Shown: positions 1-5,550, counted from the stretch's first letter. The stretch: 7,160 bases of DNA from CAZLGO01 sp964559295 (GCA_964559295.1 CAZLGO010000079.1:1-7160), one strand, 5' to 3'. The notes: a model not told the origin generated them from the letters alone. Translations and numbers: made by a program.

Positions 1-1
1 A

Positions 2-538
2 TCCATCCATACATCCTCGTGGCCAGAACCTCATCTCGAATTAATTGACGCTGAAGCTGAGAAAATTGGGGAAATTGGAATTGGAATCATAGGTGAACTT
101 AGAAGATTTAAAGCATCCCATAAAATGCCCCTTAATACTAAGATAGAATCTACAAATATCTACACAACAAATCCAGATTTGTATGATAAGATAAAAACTC
201 TGATAGAAGATATAAAAGGTACAATGAGAATAGCTGACCTTAAAGTTAAAATTGGAAAACCAGATGTCAAAGAAAAGATAACCAAAATAATCCCAAAAAT
301 GGCAAAAATAGGGCCTGAATTTAGAGCAGATGCCCCAAAGATCCTTGAATATTTAAAATCAGAGGATCCTCAAAAAATCGTAGAATTCTTAGACAAAACT
401 GGTGAAATTGTAATTTCAGGTTGCAAGCTAACCAGAGAACATATCAAGGCAAAAAAGGAGACTGTGGGCAAAACTGGCAAAAAAGTTGAGATTCTACATG
501 CAACTGACATAGATGTTATTTTGGAGATAGTGATCTAA
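2..538 (+). CDS. valS: Valyl-tRNA synthetase, C-terminal part (5' truncated)
   Basis: This is the last 178 codons of a class I valyl-tRNA synthetase, which charges tRNA-Val in the cytoplasm. The frame is open from base 2, so the gene begins outside the window; the ATG at 125 is internal. The first visible residues read SIHTSSWPE, then DAEAEKIGEIGIGIIGELRR and FKASHKMPLN. This pattern is typical of the end of the anticodon-binding domain in archaeal and eukaryotic-type ValS. The rest (KPDVKEKI, KMAKIGPEFRADA, GEIVISGCKLTREHIKAKKE, ending ILEIVI) resembles the archaeal C-terminal extension rather than the bacterial coiled-coil arm. The catalytic HIGH and KMSKS motifs lie upstream and cannot be seen. 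The stop TAA shares one base with the aroA start (TAATG), which suggests coupled translation. Family assignment is by recalled motif similarity. Confidence 0.9.
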   Translation, partial: SIHTSSWPEPHLELIDAEAEKIGEIGIGIIGELRRFKASHKMPLNTKIESTNIYTTNPDLYDKIKTLIEDIKGTMRIADLKVKIGKPDVKEKITKIIPKMAKIGPEFRADAPKILEYLKSEDPQKIVEFLDKTGEIVISGCKLTREHIKAKKETVGKTGKKVEILHATDIDVILEIVI

Positions 539-1815
539 TGGAACTTAAAGTACAAAAGACAGATGCAATTGAGGGAGTTATAAAGGCACCTCCTTCAAAA
601 AGTTACACTCACAGGGCTGTTATAATATCATCCTTAGCAGATGGAGAATCAAAACTTAAAAATCCGCTCTATTCTGAGGATACCCTTGCTACTTTGGACG
701 CATGCAAAGCATTTGGTTGTGATATTAAGACTAATGAGGATGAGTGCATTGTCCATGGAACCTGTGGTAGGCTTAAAACTCCAGATGATGTAGTGGATGT
801 TAGAAATTCTGGTACCACCATAAGGATAATGACCAGTGTAGCAGCGCTTGCCCCAAATTACGTTGTTTTAACTGGTGATGAATCCATAAGAAAAAGACCA
901 ATGCAACCTCTGTTGGATTCTCTTCAGGATCTTGGAGTTCTTGCATTCTCAACAAGAGAAAATGGAATGCCTCCTGTAGTTGTGAAGGGAGGTTTTAATG
1001 GGGGAAAAACAGAAATAAGAGGAGATATAAGCTCCCAGTTTATATCTTCCATGCTTATAGCGTCACCCTATGCAAGAAAACCGGTGGATATTCATGTTAC
1101 GGGCGATTTTATATCAAAACCCTATGTTGATATGACAGTTGATGTTATGGGAAGATTTGGAATTAGTGTAACTTTTGATCAAACTTTTTCTAAAAGTTTG
1201 TTTCATATAGATCCTCAAAATTACAAAGGCACAGAATATACAATTGAAGGAGATTATTCTTCAGCTTCTTATGTAATAGCTGCTGCAGCGTTGCTTGAAT
1301 CAGAAATTAAAATTAAAAATCTCTTTTCTGATTCAAAACAAGGAGATAAACTGATACTGGATATCATCAGAATGATGGGTGCTGAGGTTAAAGTTAAAAA
1401 AGATGAAGTTATAATACGTGGTCATGGAAAACTTCACGGGATCGACATAGATTTAGGAGATGCTCCAGATCTTCTGCCAACTGTTGCTGCCCTTGGTGCC
1501 GTCTCAGAAGGCATAACAAAAATAAGTGGTGTAGAGCACGCCCGTTATAAGGAAACAGATAGGATTCATACATGTTCTCTTGAGCTTTCAAAGTTGGGTG
1601 TTTCGGTAAAAGAAAAAAAAGATGGACTTGTCATCAAAGGTGGGGCAAAAAGCGGCATTGTTGATTCCCATATGGATCATCGTCTTGTTATGTCACTTTC
1701 TATTGTTGGATTAAAGGTTGGTGTTATAATAAAAAACGCAGAGGTATTTGAAGTGTCATTTCCAAATTTCCCAGAGGTTATGGAAAGATTAGGATGTAGG
1801 ATTGTGAAAACATGA
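538..1815 (+). CDS. aroA: 3-phosphoshikimate 1-carboxyvinyltransferase (EPSP synthase)
   Basis: The product transfers the enolpyruvyl group of PEP to shikimate-3-phosphate, the sixth step of the cytoplasmic shikimate pathway to aromatic amino acids. Its 425 residues match the family's usual length. Visible motifs are the substrate-binding PSKSYTHRA (K21, S22, R26), NSGTTIR (90-96), RKRPMQPLLDSL with R120, GDISSQF (162-168), GDYSSASY (238-245), the catalytic Asp in DAPDLLPT (D311), RYKETDR (336-342, E339) and HMDHRLVM (378-385). It ends with the usual SFPNFPEVMERLG. The active-site glycine equivalent to E. coli Gly96 is present (G92), but the proline that follows the arginine in E. coli is Ile97 here. 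The start is supported by overlap with the valS stop and by GGAG plus GTGATC just upstream (523-535). The 3' end overlaps the next gene by four bases (ATGA). No frameshift is seen. Confidence 0.96.
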   Translation: MELKVQKTDAIEGVIKAPPSKSYTHRAVIISSLADGESKLKNPLYSEDTLATLDACKAFGCDIKTNEDECIVHGTCGRLKTPDDVVDVRNSGTTIRIMTSVAALAPNYVVLTGDESIRKRPMQPLLDSLQDLGVLAFSTRENGMPPVVVKGGFNGGKTEIRGDISSQFISSMLIASPYARKPVDIHVTGDFISKPYVDMTVDVMGRFGISVTFDQTFSKSLFHIDPQNYKGTEYTIEGDYSSASYVIAAAALLESEIKIKNLFSDSKQGDKLILDIIRMMGAEVKVKKDEVIIRGHGKLHGIDIDLGDAPDLLPTVAALGAVSEGITKISGVEHARYKETDRIHTCSLELSKLGVSVKEKKDGLVIKGGAKSGIVDSHMDHRLVMSLSIVGLKVGVIIKNAEVFEVSFPNFPEVMERLGCRIVKT

Positions 1816-2285
1816 AAAGAGAACTTAAAATTGTGATCTTAGGGGCATATCACTCTGGAAAAACAACTACCTTGGAGAAGATATGCAAAAGGACAACAAA
1901 GGTTGAGTACAACGGAACGACAATTGCACTTGATTATGGAAATACGATCCTCGATGGCATGAAGATTCACATCTTTGGATCCCCTGGTCAAGAGAGATTT
2001 AAATTCATGCGCGAGATTTTATCAAAAGGTTTAAATGGCGCTATCGTCGTCGTTGATAGTACAAAGGGACCTACAAATACAGATGCTGAAATAATAAAAA
2101 ATCTAAATGAAAATCGTATCCCTTATGTGATATTTGCCAACAAACAGGATTTAAAAAGAGAGGATTTTGATATTGAAGATGTAGTACCCGGGGTTCCTAT
2201 CATCCCAACCGTTGCAAAGGACGGTACGGGTATCCATCAAGGACTTGAGTTGCTTTTGGAGTTGATACAGAATAGAACTTGGTAA
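1812..2285 (+). CDS. Small Ras-like GTPase (archaeal predicted GTPase, COG2229-like)
   Basis: This is a single-domain P-loop GTPase of 157 residues. Seen: G1 motif GAYHSGKT (11-18), a switch I region around GTTIALDYG (35-43), a G3-like FGSPGQERF (55-63), G4 NKQD (110-113) and G5-like VAKDGTG (134-140). The Asp of the canonical DxxG G3 motif is Gly56, giving GSPGQ. To my knowledge a GxPGQ form is usual in the archaeal/bacterial COG2229 group, related to MglA and SRP-receptor-beta-like GTPases, so this is probably not a defect. There is no lipidation motif, signal peptide or membrane segment, so it is likely cytosolic. It overlaps aroA by ATGA and is the last gene before a strong hairpin, so it is probably the operon's 3' gene. 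Its cellular role and effector are unknown. Nothing in the neighbourhood (ValS, AroA) names a partner. Confidence 0.85.
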   Translation: MKRELKIVILGAYHSGKTTTLEKICKRTTKVEYNGTTIALDYGNTILDGMKIHIFGSPGQERFKFMREILSKGLNGAIVVVDSTKGPTNTDAEIIKNLNENRIPYVIFANKQDLKREDFDIEDVVPGVPIIPTVAKDGTGIHQGLELLLELIQNRTW

Positions 2286-2287
2286 TA

Positions 2288-2318
2288 TTTTTTTAAAGTT
2301 ATTGAAACTTTAAAAAAA
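2288..2318 (+). terminator. AT-rich hairpin after the GTPase gene
   Basis: This is a perfect 13-bp inverted repeat (left arm 2288-2300, seven T then AAAGTT; right arm 2306-2318, AACTTT then seven A) around a 5-base loop, ATTGA. It begins three bases after the GTPase stop codon. The left arm carries a seven-T run, the kind of signal that stops archaeal RNA polymerase. It is the likely end of the valS-aroA-GTPase transcript, or a 3'-end stabilising structure. The symmetry is seen directly; termination is inferred. Confidence 0.65.
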
Positions 2319-2355
2319 GTCATTTGCAAAATTACATTAGCAAGTTTGCTGGAGC

Positions 2356-2369
2356 GATGCTTCGGCATT
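2356..2369 (+). other. Small UUCG-tetraloop hairpin in the sufC leader region
   Basis: GATGC, TTCG, GCATT forms a 5-bp stem (one G-U pair) closed by the C(UUCG)G tetraloop, an unusually stable RNA loop. It lies about 100 bases before sufC, between the GTPase terminator and the palindromic repeat. It would matter only if the sufC transcript starts upstream of it. No clear TATA box could be picked out in 2319-2355; AAATTACATTA at 2329-2339 is a weak candidate. Confidence 0.35.
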
Positions 2370-2376
2370 CATCAAG

Positions 2377-2451
2377 GAACTTTTAGGAAAAGTTCACAAA
2401 ATACAGGAAGTTGAAAGCTGCCTTTTTGATCAACCTTTTTCCAAAAGGTTG
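2377..2451 (-). repeat. Dispersed two-palindrome repeat, copy A (inverted relative to copy B)
   Basis: There are two perfect palindromes. GAACTTTT/AAAAGTTC has 8-bp arms at 2377-2384 and 2388-2395; CAACCTTTT/AAAAGGTTG has 9-bp arms at 2431-2439 and 2443-2451. Read on the - strand, the order of motifs matches the sequence after sufB (4435-4505): palindrome, GATCNAAAAG, a GC-containing spacer, TATTTT, then TGAACTTT. The longest exact shared block is 13 bases (2428-2440 against 4445-4457). The second palindrome ends two bases before the sufC Shine-Dalgarno sequence, so a hairpin here could modulate ribosome access. It could be a REP- or MITE-like element; other genomic copies cannot be seen from this window. 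Confidence 0.65.
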
Positions 2452-2452
2452 T

Positions 2453-2457
2453 AGGAG
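2453..2457 (+). promoter_or_regulatory. sufC ribosome-binding site
   Basis: AGGAG stands eight bases before the sufC ATG, fixing that start. It lies directly after the right arm of the CAACCTTTT/AAAAGGTTG palindrome, so the stem does not cover it but would sit beside it. Confidence 0.75.
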
Positions 2458-2465
2458 ACGGTATC

Positions 2466-3191
2466 ATGTTGGAAGTTAAGGGATTACGTGTTGCAGTTGG
2501 AGGCAAGAACATACTAAATGGAGTTGATCTTAACATAAAAAATCAAAAAATGCATGTGCTTTTTGGTCCAAACGGTTCAGGAAAATCTGTTTTTGCAAGC
2601 ACGCTTATGGGACTCCCAAATTATAAAGTTAAAAGCGGATTTATTAAGTTTTATGGTGAAAATATAACCAATCTGCCAATATACGAAAGAGTAAAGCGGG
2701 GAATCGTACTTGCCTTCCAGATTCCACCCCCTGTTCATGGCTTAAAACTTGGAGAACTAATAAAAATTTCAAGTAAGAAGATTGTTGGAGAGGAAGCAGA
2801 TCCTATAAAACTCATAGAGAAGATGAAACTTAAAGAAGAATTTGCAAATCGGGAAGTCAATGTGGGGTTCTCAGGTGGTGAGAAAAAAAGGGCAGAGTTA
2901 GCACAAGTTCTTGCACTTAATCCAAAACTTATGATTTTGGATGAACCTGATTCTGGGGTAGATATTGAATCATTAAAAATTGTAGGCGATGTTATAAAAG
3001 AAGCTACTTCAAATGGATGCTCTGCACTTATTATATCCCACCAAAGGCATGTGTTAAGACATGTGGATCCAGACCTTGGTCATGTCATGTACAAAGGTAG
3101 AATAATCTATAGCGGAGATCCACATGAGATACTTGAGGAAATAGAGGATAAAGGCTATCTTGGAGCAATAGAGAATCTAAAGGAGGCATAA
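2466..3191 (+). CDS. sufC: Fe-S cluster assembly ATPase SufC (SmsC-type)
   Basis: This cytoplasmic ABC-family ATPase powers the SufB scaffold during iron-sulfur cluster assembly and is not a membrane transporter. Its 241 residues are close to the usual 240-260. Seen in order: Walker A GPNGSGKS (34-41), Q-loop glutamine in AFQIPPP (Q85), signature FSGGEKKRAE (135-144), Walker B LMILDEPDSGVD (155-166, with D159 and E160), and H-loop H192 in ISHQRH. The FSGGEKKR signature followed by DEPDSGVDIESL is characteristic of SufC rather than of transporter ATPases. It is followed after one base by sufB. No sufD, sufS, sufU or sufE lies beside it, which fits the minimal two-gene SUF-like (SMS) arrangement common in anaerobic archaea. 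The start is supported by AGGAG eight bases upstream and the usual MLEV N-terminus. Confidence 0.95.
   Translation: MLEVKGLRVAVGGKNILNGVDLNIKNQKMHVLFGPNGSGKSVFASTLMGLPNYKVKSGFIKFYGENITNLPIYERVKRGIVLAFQIPPPVHGLKLGELIKISSKKIVGEEADPIKLIEKMKLKEEFANREVNVGFSGGEKKRAELAQVLALNPKLMILDEPDSGVDIESLKIVGDVIKEATSNGCSALIISHQRHVLRHVDPDLGHVMYKGRIIYSGDPHEILEEIEDKGYLGAIENLKEA
3181..3186 (+). promoter_or_regulatory. sufB ribosome-binding site within the end of sufC
   Basis: AGGAGG stands six bases before the sufB ATG and lies inside the last codons of sufC. This is a near-perfect anti-16S match that fixes the sufB start and implies coupled translation of the two subunits. Confidence 0.8.
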
Positions 3192-3192
3192 A

Positions 3193-4410
3193 ATGGCAGA
3201 TCTAAGAACCAAAAAGGCAAAAAAGGCTCTTCAAAAGGAAGCACCATATGGATCATCTCTTGAACTACAAAAATATTCAACTGATGCTAAGGAGCATGTA
3301 AAGGTAAGCAGCATAGCAGAGCTTGATGAAGAAATCAAAAAAAAGGCGCTTGAAGTTGGGATAGACTATGAAGAGAATTCAAGATCTGGAACTTATTTTC
3401 AACTGGATTACTCTGTCATTCAAAGTGACACAAGAAAAGATGGCGTTGAGGTTTTAAGTACCAAGATAGCAAGAGAAAGGTACGATTGGTTGGATGATTA
3501 TTGGTGGAGTGCTGTAGATGTTGGCGCTGATAAGTACACAGCAGAAGCAGAGCTTCATCAATCCCATGGATACTTCATAAGAGCAAAGAAGGGATCGAAG
3601 GTTCAACTGCCCCTCCAAGCATGTCTTTTCATGAGCCAGGAGGGTCTCATACAAGCCCCCCACAATATTATAATAGCAGAGGAAGATTCTGAACTTAACA
3701 TTGTAACAGGCTGTGCAGCACATCATAACGTCCATCACGGTGTGCACATTGGTATATCTGAGTTTTATGTTAAAGAAAATGCTGAGATTACCTTTACCAT
3801 GATCCACAGTTGGTCCGAGGGAGTTCACGTAAGACCGAGAACAGGTGTTTTGGTGAAAGAAGGAGGATCCTTTGTAAGCAACTACATATGTTTCACACCA
3901 GTTAATTCGCTGCAGATGTATCCAAAAGTACGTCTTGCTGGAGAGAACTCTACCGCAAAACTAAACTCTCTAATATATGCAAGTAGAAAATCAGAGATCG
4001 ACACAGGAGGCATGATTTTGTTAGAAAAGGAGAATACCAGGGCAGAGATCACATCAAGGATGGTGGCAAGGGATCATGCAAAAACTGTAAGCAGAGGATA
4101 CATCGTTGGAGGTGCTGACAGGACGAAGGGTCATCTTGAATGCAGGGGTATAATGTTATCAGACGATGCTATCATAAAAGCAGTGCCAGAACTTGAAAGC
4201 AGGGTTGAGGATACCACATTGACACACGAAGCAGCTGTAGGAAAAATCAGTGAGGAAGAACTTCAATATTTAATGGCAAGAGGCCTAACAGAGGAAGAGT
4301 CAACTTCACTTATAATAAGAGGTTTTTTGGATCCAGAGGTTACAGGATTGCCTCATAAACTCGCAGAAGAGATCAGAAGATACATGGAGATGACAACAGA
4401 TGGAACATAG
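3193..4410 (+). CDS. sufB: Fe-S cluster scaffold protein SufB (SufB/SufD family, SmsB-type)
   Basis: This is the SUF scaffold, a right-handed beta-helix protein on which Fe-S clusters are built with the SufC ATPase. At 405 residues it is shorter than bacterial SufB (about 470-495) and similar to archaeal forms. Key residues appear in the conserved C-terminal half: Cys317 in HLECRGIML, at the position of the essential core cysteine of E. coli SufB, and His345-Glu346 in THEAAVGKI, followed by EELQYLMARGLTEEES and IIRGFLDPE. The N-terminal 60 residues are charged and helical-looking. Having both the cysteine and the HEA motif in one protein suits a homodimeric scaffold that needs no SufD. It ends with two stop codons in tandem (TAG TAG). 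It follows sufC by one base with a strong Shine-Dalgarno site, so the two form an operon. Cluster delivery targets are not shown. Confidence 0.93.
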   Translation: MADLRTKKAKKALQKEAPYGSSLELQKYSTDAKEHVKVSSIAELDEEIKKKALEVGIDYEENSRSGTYFQLDYSVIQSDTRKDGVEVLSTKIARERYDWLDDYWWSAVDVGADKYTAEAELHQSHGYFIRAKKGSKVQLPLQACLFMSQEGLIQAPHNIIIAEEDSELNIVTGCAAHHNVHHGVHIGISEFYVKENAEITFTMIHSWSEGVHVRPRTGVLVKEGGSFVSNYICFTPVNSLQMYPKVRLAGENSTAKLNSLIYASRKSEIDTGGMILLEKENTRAEITSRMVARDHAKTVSRGYIVGGADRTKGHLECRGIMLSDDAIIKAVPELESRVEDTTLTHEAAVGKISEEELQYLMARGLTEEESTSLIIRGFLDPEVTGLPHKLAEEIRRYMEMTTDGT

Positions 4411-4434
4411 TAGATAAAAATACAACCTTAACAT

Positions 4435-4505
4435 CAACCCTTTTAAAAAGGTTGATCTAAAAGCGACCTTAATCCTTATTTTTGATGAACTTTATTAATT
4501 TTCGA
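4435..4505 (+). repeat. Dispersed two-palindrome repeat, copy B
   Basis: This is the partner of the copy upstream of sufC, in the opposite orientation. It carries an ATCAACC/GGTTGAT inverted repeat (4433-4439 and 4450-4456) that continues inward with one mismatch, then GATCTAAAAGCGACC, TTATTTTT, and TGAACTTT (4486-4493). The spacing between the 13-base exact block and TGAACTTT is 28 bases here and 31 in the upstream copy. The second palindrome has decayed in this copy. The first hairpin and the T run at 4479-4483 may also end the sufCB transcript. Homology of the copies is inferred from shared motif order, not from a computed alignment. Confidence 0.6.
4491..4498 (+). promoter_or_regulatory. 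Possible TATA box for nth
   Basis: TTTATTAA lies about 25 bases before the presumed nth start, so a transcript from it would begin at about 4517-4522 and be nearly leaderless. That would explain the lack of a spaced ribosome-binding site before the TTG. The region is AT-rich, so this could be chance. Confidence 0.3.
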
Positions 4506-4519
4506 ACGATTCTAAAAGG

Positions 4520-5158
4520 TTGGAAGAGGCGATAATAATCTCAGCAAAAATTGATAGGATAATAAAACGCCTGCGCAAAAGATACAAGATAATGCGTTTG
4601 GATAACTCTGATCCTTACAGGGTTCTTATTAGAACCATTCTATCTCAAAGAACAAGGGATGAGAACACCGATGAAGCATCAAAATCTCTTTTTTCCAGCT
4701 ACAAATCTGCTCGGGATGTAGCAAATGCGAATATTGAGGATATTCAAAAACTAATTAAAAAAGCCGGATTTTTCAGGGTGAAAGCCAAAAGGATAAAAGA
4801 AGTCTCAAGGATAATTCAGGATAAGTACAACGGTATCGTCCCTGATGATATAGAAAAACTTCTCGAGCTTCCTGGTGTTGGAAGGAAAACTGCAAATTGT
4901 GTTTTGGTTTACGGATTTGGAAGAGAGGCTATTCCAGTAGATGTACATGTAAACAGGATATCAAACAGAATTGGATTCGTAAATTCAAAGTCCCCTGAAG
5001 AGACCGAAAAGGAATTGAAAAGGATCATTCCAAAGAAGTACTGGCTTGATATAAATGAGCTTTTTGTGCGATTTGGACAGGACATATGTCGACCAATAGG
5101 TCCAAAATGTGATGAATGTCCAATTTCTGATTTGTGTGATTTTAATAAGAAGCTTTGA
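4520..5158 (+). CDS. nth: Endonuclease III (DNA glycosylase/AP lyase)
   Basis: This bifunctional base-excision repair enzyme removes oxidised pyrimidines and nicks at abasic sites. It has 212 residues, the size of E. coli Nth. Seen: ILSQRTRDENT (40-50), the helix-hairpin-helix LPGVGRKTAN (117-126) with catalytic Lys123, the catalytic Asp141 in VDVHVNRISNR, and a C-terminal [4Fe-4S] motif C-x6-C-x2-C-x5-C (C190, C197, C200, C206). All catalytic and cluster residues are present. The start is uncertain. The frame is closed by TAA at 4496-4498 and the only usual start before the first conserved helix is TTG at 4520. AGG abuts that codon directly, with no proper spacing. The first ATG (4592) would remove 24 residues, including the first helix. 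The TTG lies in an AAAAGGTTG motif like the one in the neighbouring repeats. MutY is unlikely because its extra C-terminal domain is missing. Confidence 0.92.
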   Translation: MEEAIIISAKIDRIIKRLRKRYKIMRLDNSDPYRVLIRTILSQRTRDENTDEASKSLFSSYKSARDVANANIEDIQKLIKKAGFFRVKAKRIKEVSRIIQDKYNGIVPDDIEKLLELPGVGRKTANCVLVYGFGREAIPVDVHVNRISNRIGFVNSKSPEETEKELKRIIPKKYWLDINELFVRFGQDICRPIGPKCDECPISDLCDFNKKL

Positions 5159-5219
5159 TTTTTCTACAGAAATTACAATATGCCTTCACTATCATGCCCT
5201 GGTTTAAACATGTTTTTTA

Positions 5220-5237
5220 TTTTAATCGTCATTAAAA
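5220..5237 (+). terminator. Possible terminator region after nth
   Basis: TTTTAAT, CGTC, ATTAAAA forms a perfect 7-bp inverted repeat just after a six-T run (5213-5218). It is about 60 bases past the nth stop and could end that transcript or protect its 3' end. All base pairs are A-T or A-U, so the stem is weak, and the assignment is tentative. Confidence 0.35.
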
Positions 5238-5334
5238 CACTGGAAAATGGCAAAAATAATGTTTTGAGAGTCTAATACTCAATTCTAAACTATTAAAGAT
5301 AACTAAGCCGTTAAAAGAGAAAAATTTAGTACAG

Positions 5335-5386
5335 ATATTACTATTACGTTTTTTATAATCCATCTTATTGGATTCTATAGTAATAT
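5335..5386. repeat. Nested inverted repeat upstream of the hydrogenase operon
   Basis: The outer arms are a perfect 10-bp inverted repeat, ATATTACTAT (5335-5344) and ATAGTAATAT (5377-5386). Inside lies a second 6-bp one, AATCCA (5357-5362) and TGGATT (5369-5374). The element ends about 80 bases before the best TATA box. It could be an operator for a dimeric regulator, the terminator of a short leader, or a remnant of a mobile element. The symmetry is seen directly; the function is not known. Confidence 0.55.
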
Positions 5387-5387
5387 A

Positions 5388-5412
5388 ATTATCAAATTTT
5401 ATATTATCAAAT
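5388..5412. repeat. Tandem 10-bp direct repeat (ATTATCAAAT)
   Basis: ATTATCAAAT occurs at 5388-5397 and again at 5403-5412, a 15-base period, or about one and a half helical turns. It directly follows the nested inverted repeat and lies upstream of the TATA box, where archaeal activators often bind. In AT-rich DNA a 10-base repeat can arise by chance, but the exact match includes a C and the location is suggestive. Confidence 0.45.
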
Positions 5413-5464
5413 GCTCCAGTTTGTTTTTCCTTTATAAATTTTTTTATTTAATTCTAATCATAAA

Positions 5465-5472
5465 TTTATATA
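5465..5472 (+). promoter_or_regulatory. TATA box (box A) of the hydrogenase operon
   Basis: TTTATATA matches the methanogen box A consensus exactly and is preceded by an A-rich stretch that could serve as the TFB recognition element. Transcription would start about 22-27 bases downstream, near 5490-5500, leaving a leader of about 50-60 bases. The N run begins immediately after the box, so the spacing is uncertain. TTTATAAA at 5431-5438 is an alternative. Confidence 0.5.
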
Positions 5473-5482
5473 NNNNNNNNNN
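5473..5482. other. Run of 10 N (assembly or base-call gap)
   Basis: Ten undetermined bases interrupt the promoter region just after the TATA box. The round number suggests a placeholder from scaffolding, so the true length, and even the adjacency of the two sides, is not assured. If the join is wrong, the hydrogenase genes may not be real neighbours of nth. Confidence 0.95.
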
Positions 5483-5536
5483 TATTGATATTAAGATCAA
5501 ACTGAAAATAAGAATATAAATATATCAAAATATAAA

Positions 5537-5546
5537 AGGTGTGATC
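5537..5546 (+). promoter_or_regulatory. Ribosome-binding site of the hydrogenase small subunit
   Basis: AGGTGTGATC resembles the archaeal anti-16S sequence AGGTGATC with two extra bases and ends four bases before the ATG at 5551. It supports that start, which also yields a complete Tat signal. Confidence 0.6.
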
Positions 5547-5550
5547 AGAC

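Larger units (their letters stand above)
5159..5550. other. Long AT-rich intergenic region before the hydrogenase operon
   Basis: There are 392 bases with no credible gene on either strand. The region holds a short T run directly after the nth stop (5159-5163), a small inverted repeat (5220-5226/5231-5237), a nested inverted repeat (5335-5386), a tandem 10-bp direct repeat (5388-5412), TATA-like boxes, a 10-N gap and the ribosome-binding site of the hydrogenase small subunit. It probably contains the nth terminator and a regulated promoter for the hydrogenase genes. I see no tRNA, CRISPR or known riboswitch. Confidence 0.6.

Noticed and set aside
125..538. A separate 137-residue protein starting at ATG 125
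   Set aside because: The frame is open back to base 2 and the upstream residues continue the ValS C-terminal pattern, so this ATG is internal to valS.
1967..1991. A defective GTPase lacking the G3 aspartate
   Set aside because: The GxPGQ form of this motif is, to my knowledge, usual in the COG2229-like archaeal GTPases, and all other G motifs are intact.
3454..3828. Reverse-strand 124-residue reading frame inside sufB
   Set aside because: It lies fully opposite conserved SufB coding sequence, has cysteine-rich low-plausibility composition and no ribosome-binding context.
3193..4410. SufD rather than SufB
   Set aside because: The core cysteine (Cys317) equivalent to the essential SufB cysteine is present, and no other SufB-family gene lies beside sufC, so a homomeric SufB scaffold is more likely.
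5335..5412. CRISPR array or tRNA gene in the AT-rich spacer
   Set aside because: There are only two 10-base direct repeats with a 5-base gap, not long repeats with unique spacers. The inverted repeat does not fold as a cloverleaf, and no T-loop GTTCRA motif is present.
5515..5525. TATAAATATAT as the main hydrogenase TATA box
   Set aside because: Transcription would start within a few bases of the ATG and leave out the ribosome-binding site at 5537-5546. The box at 5465 fits better.
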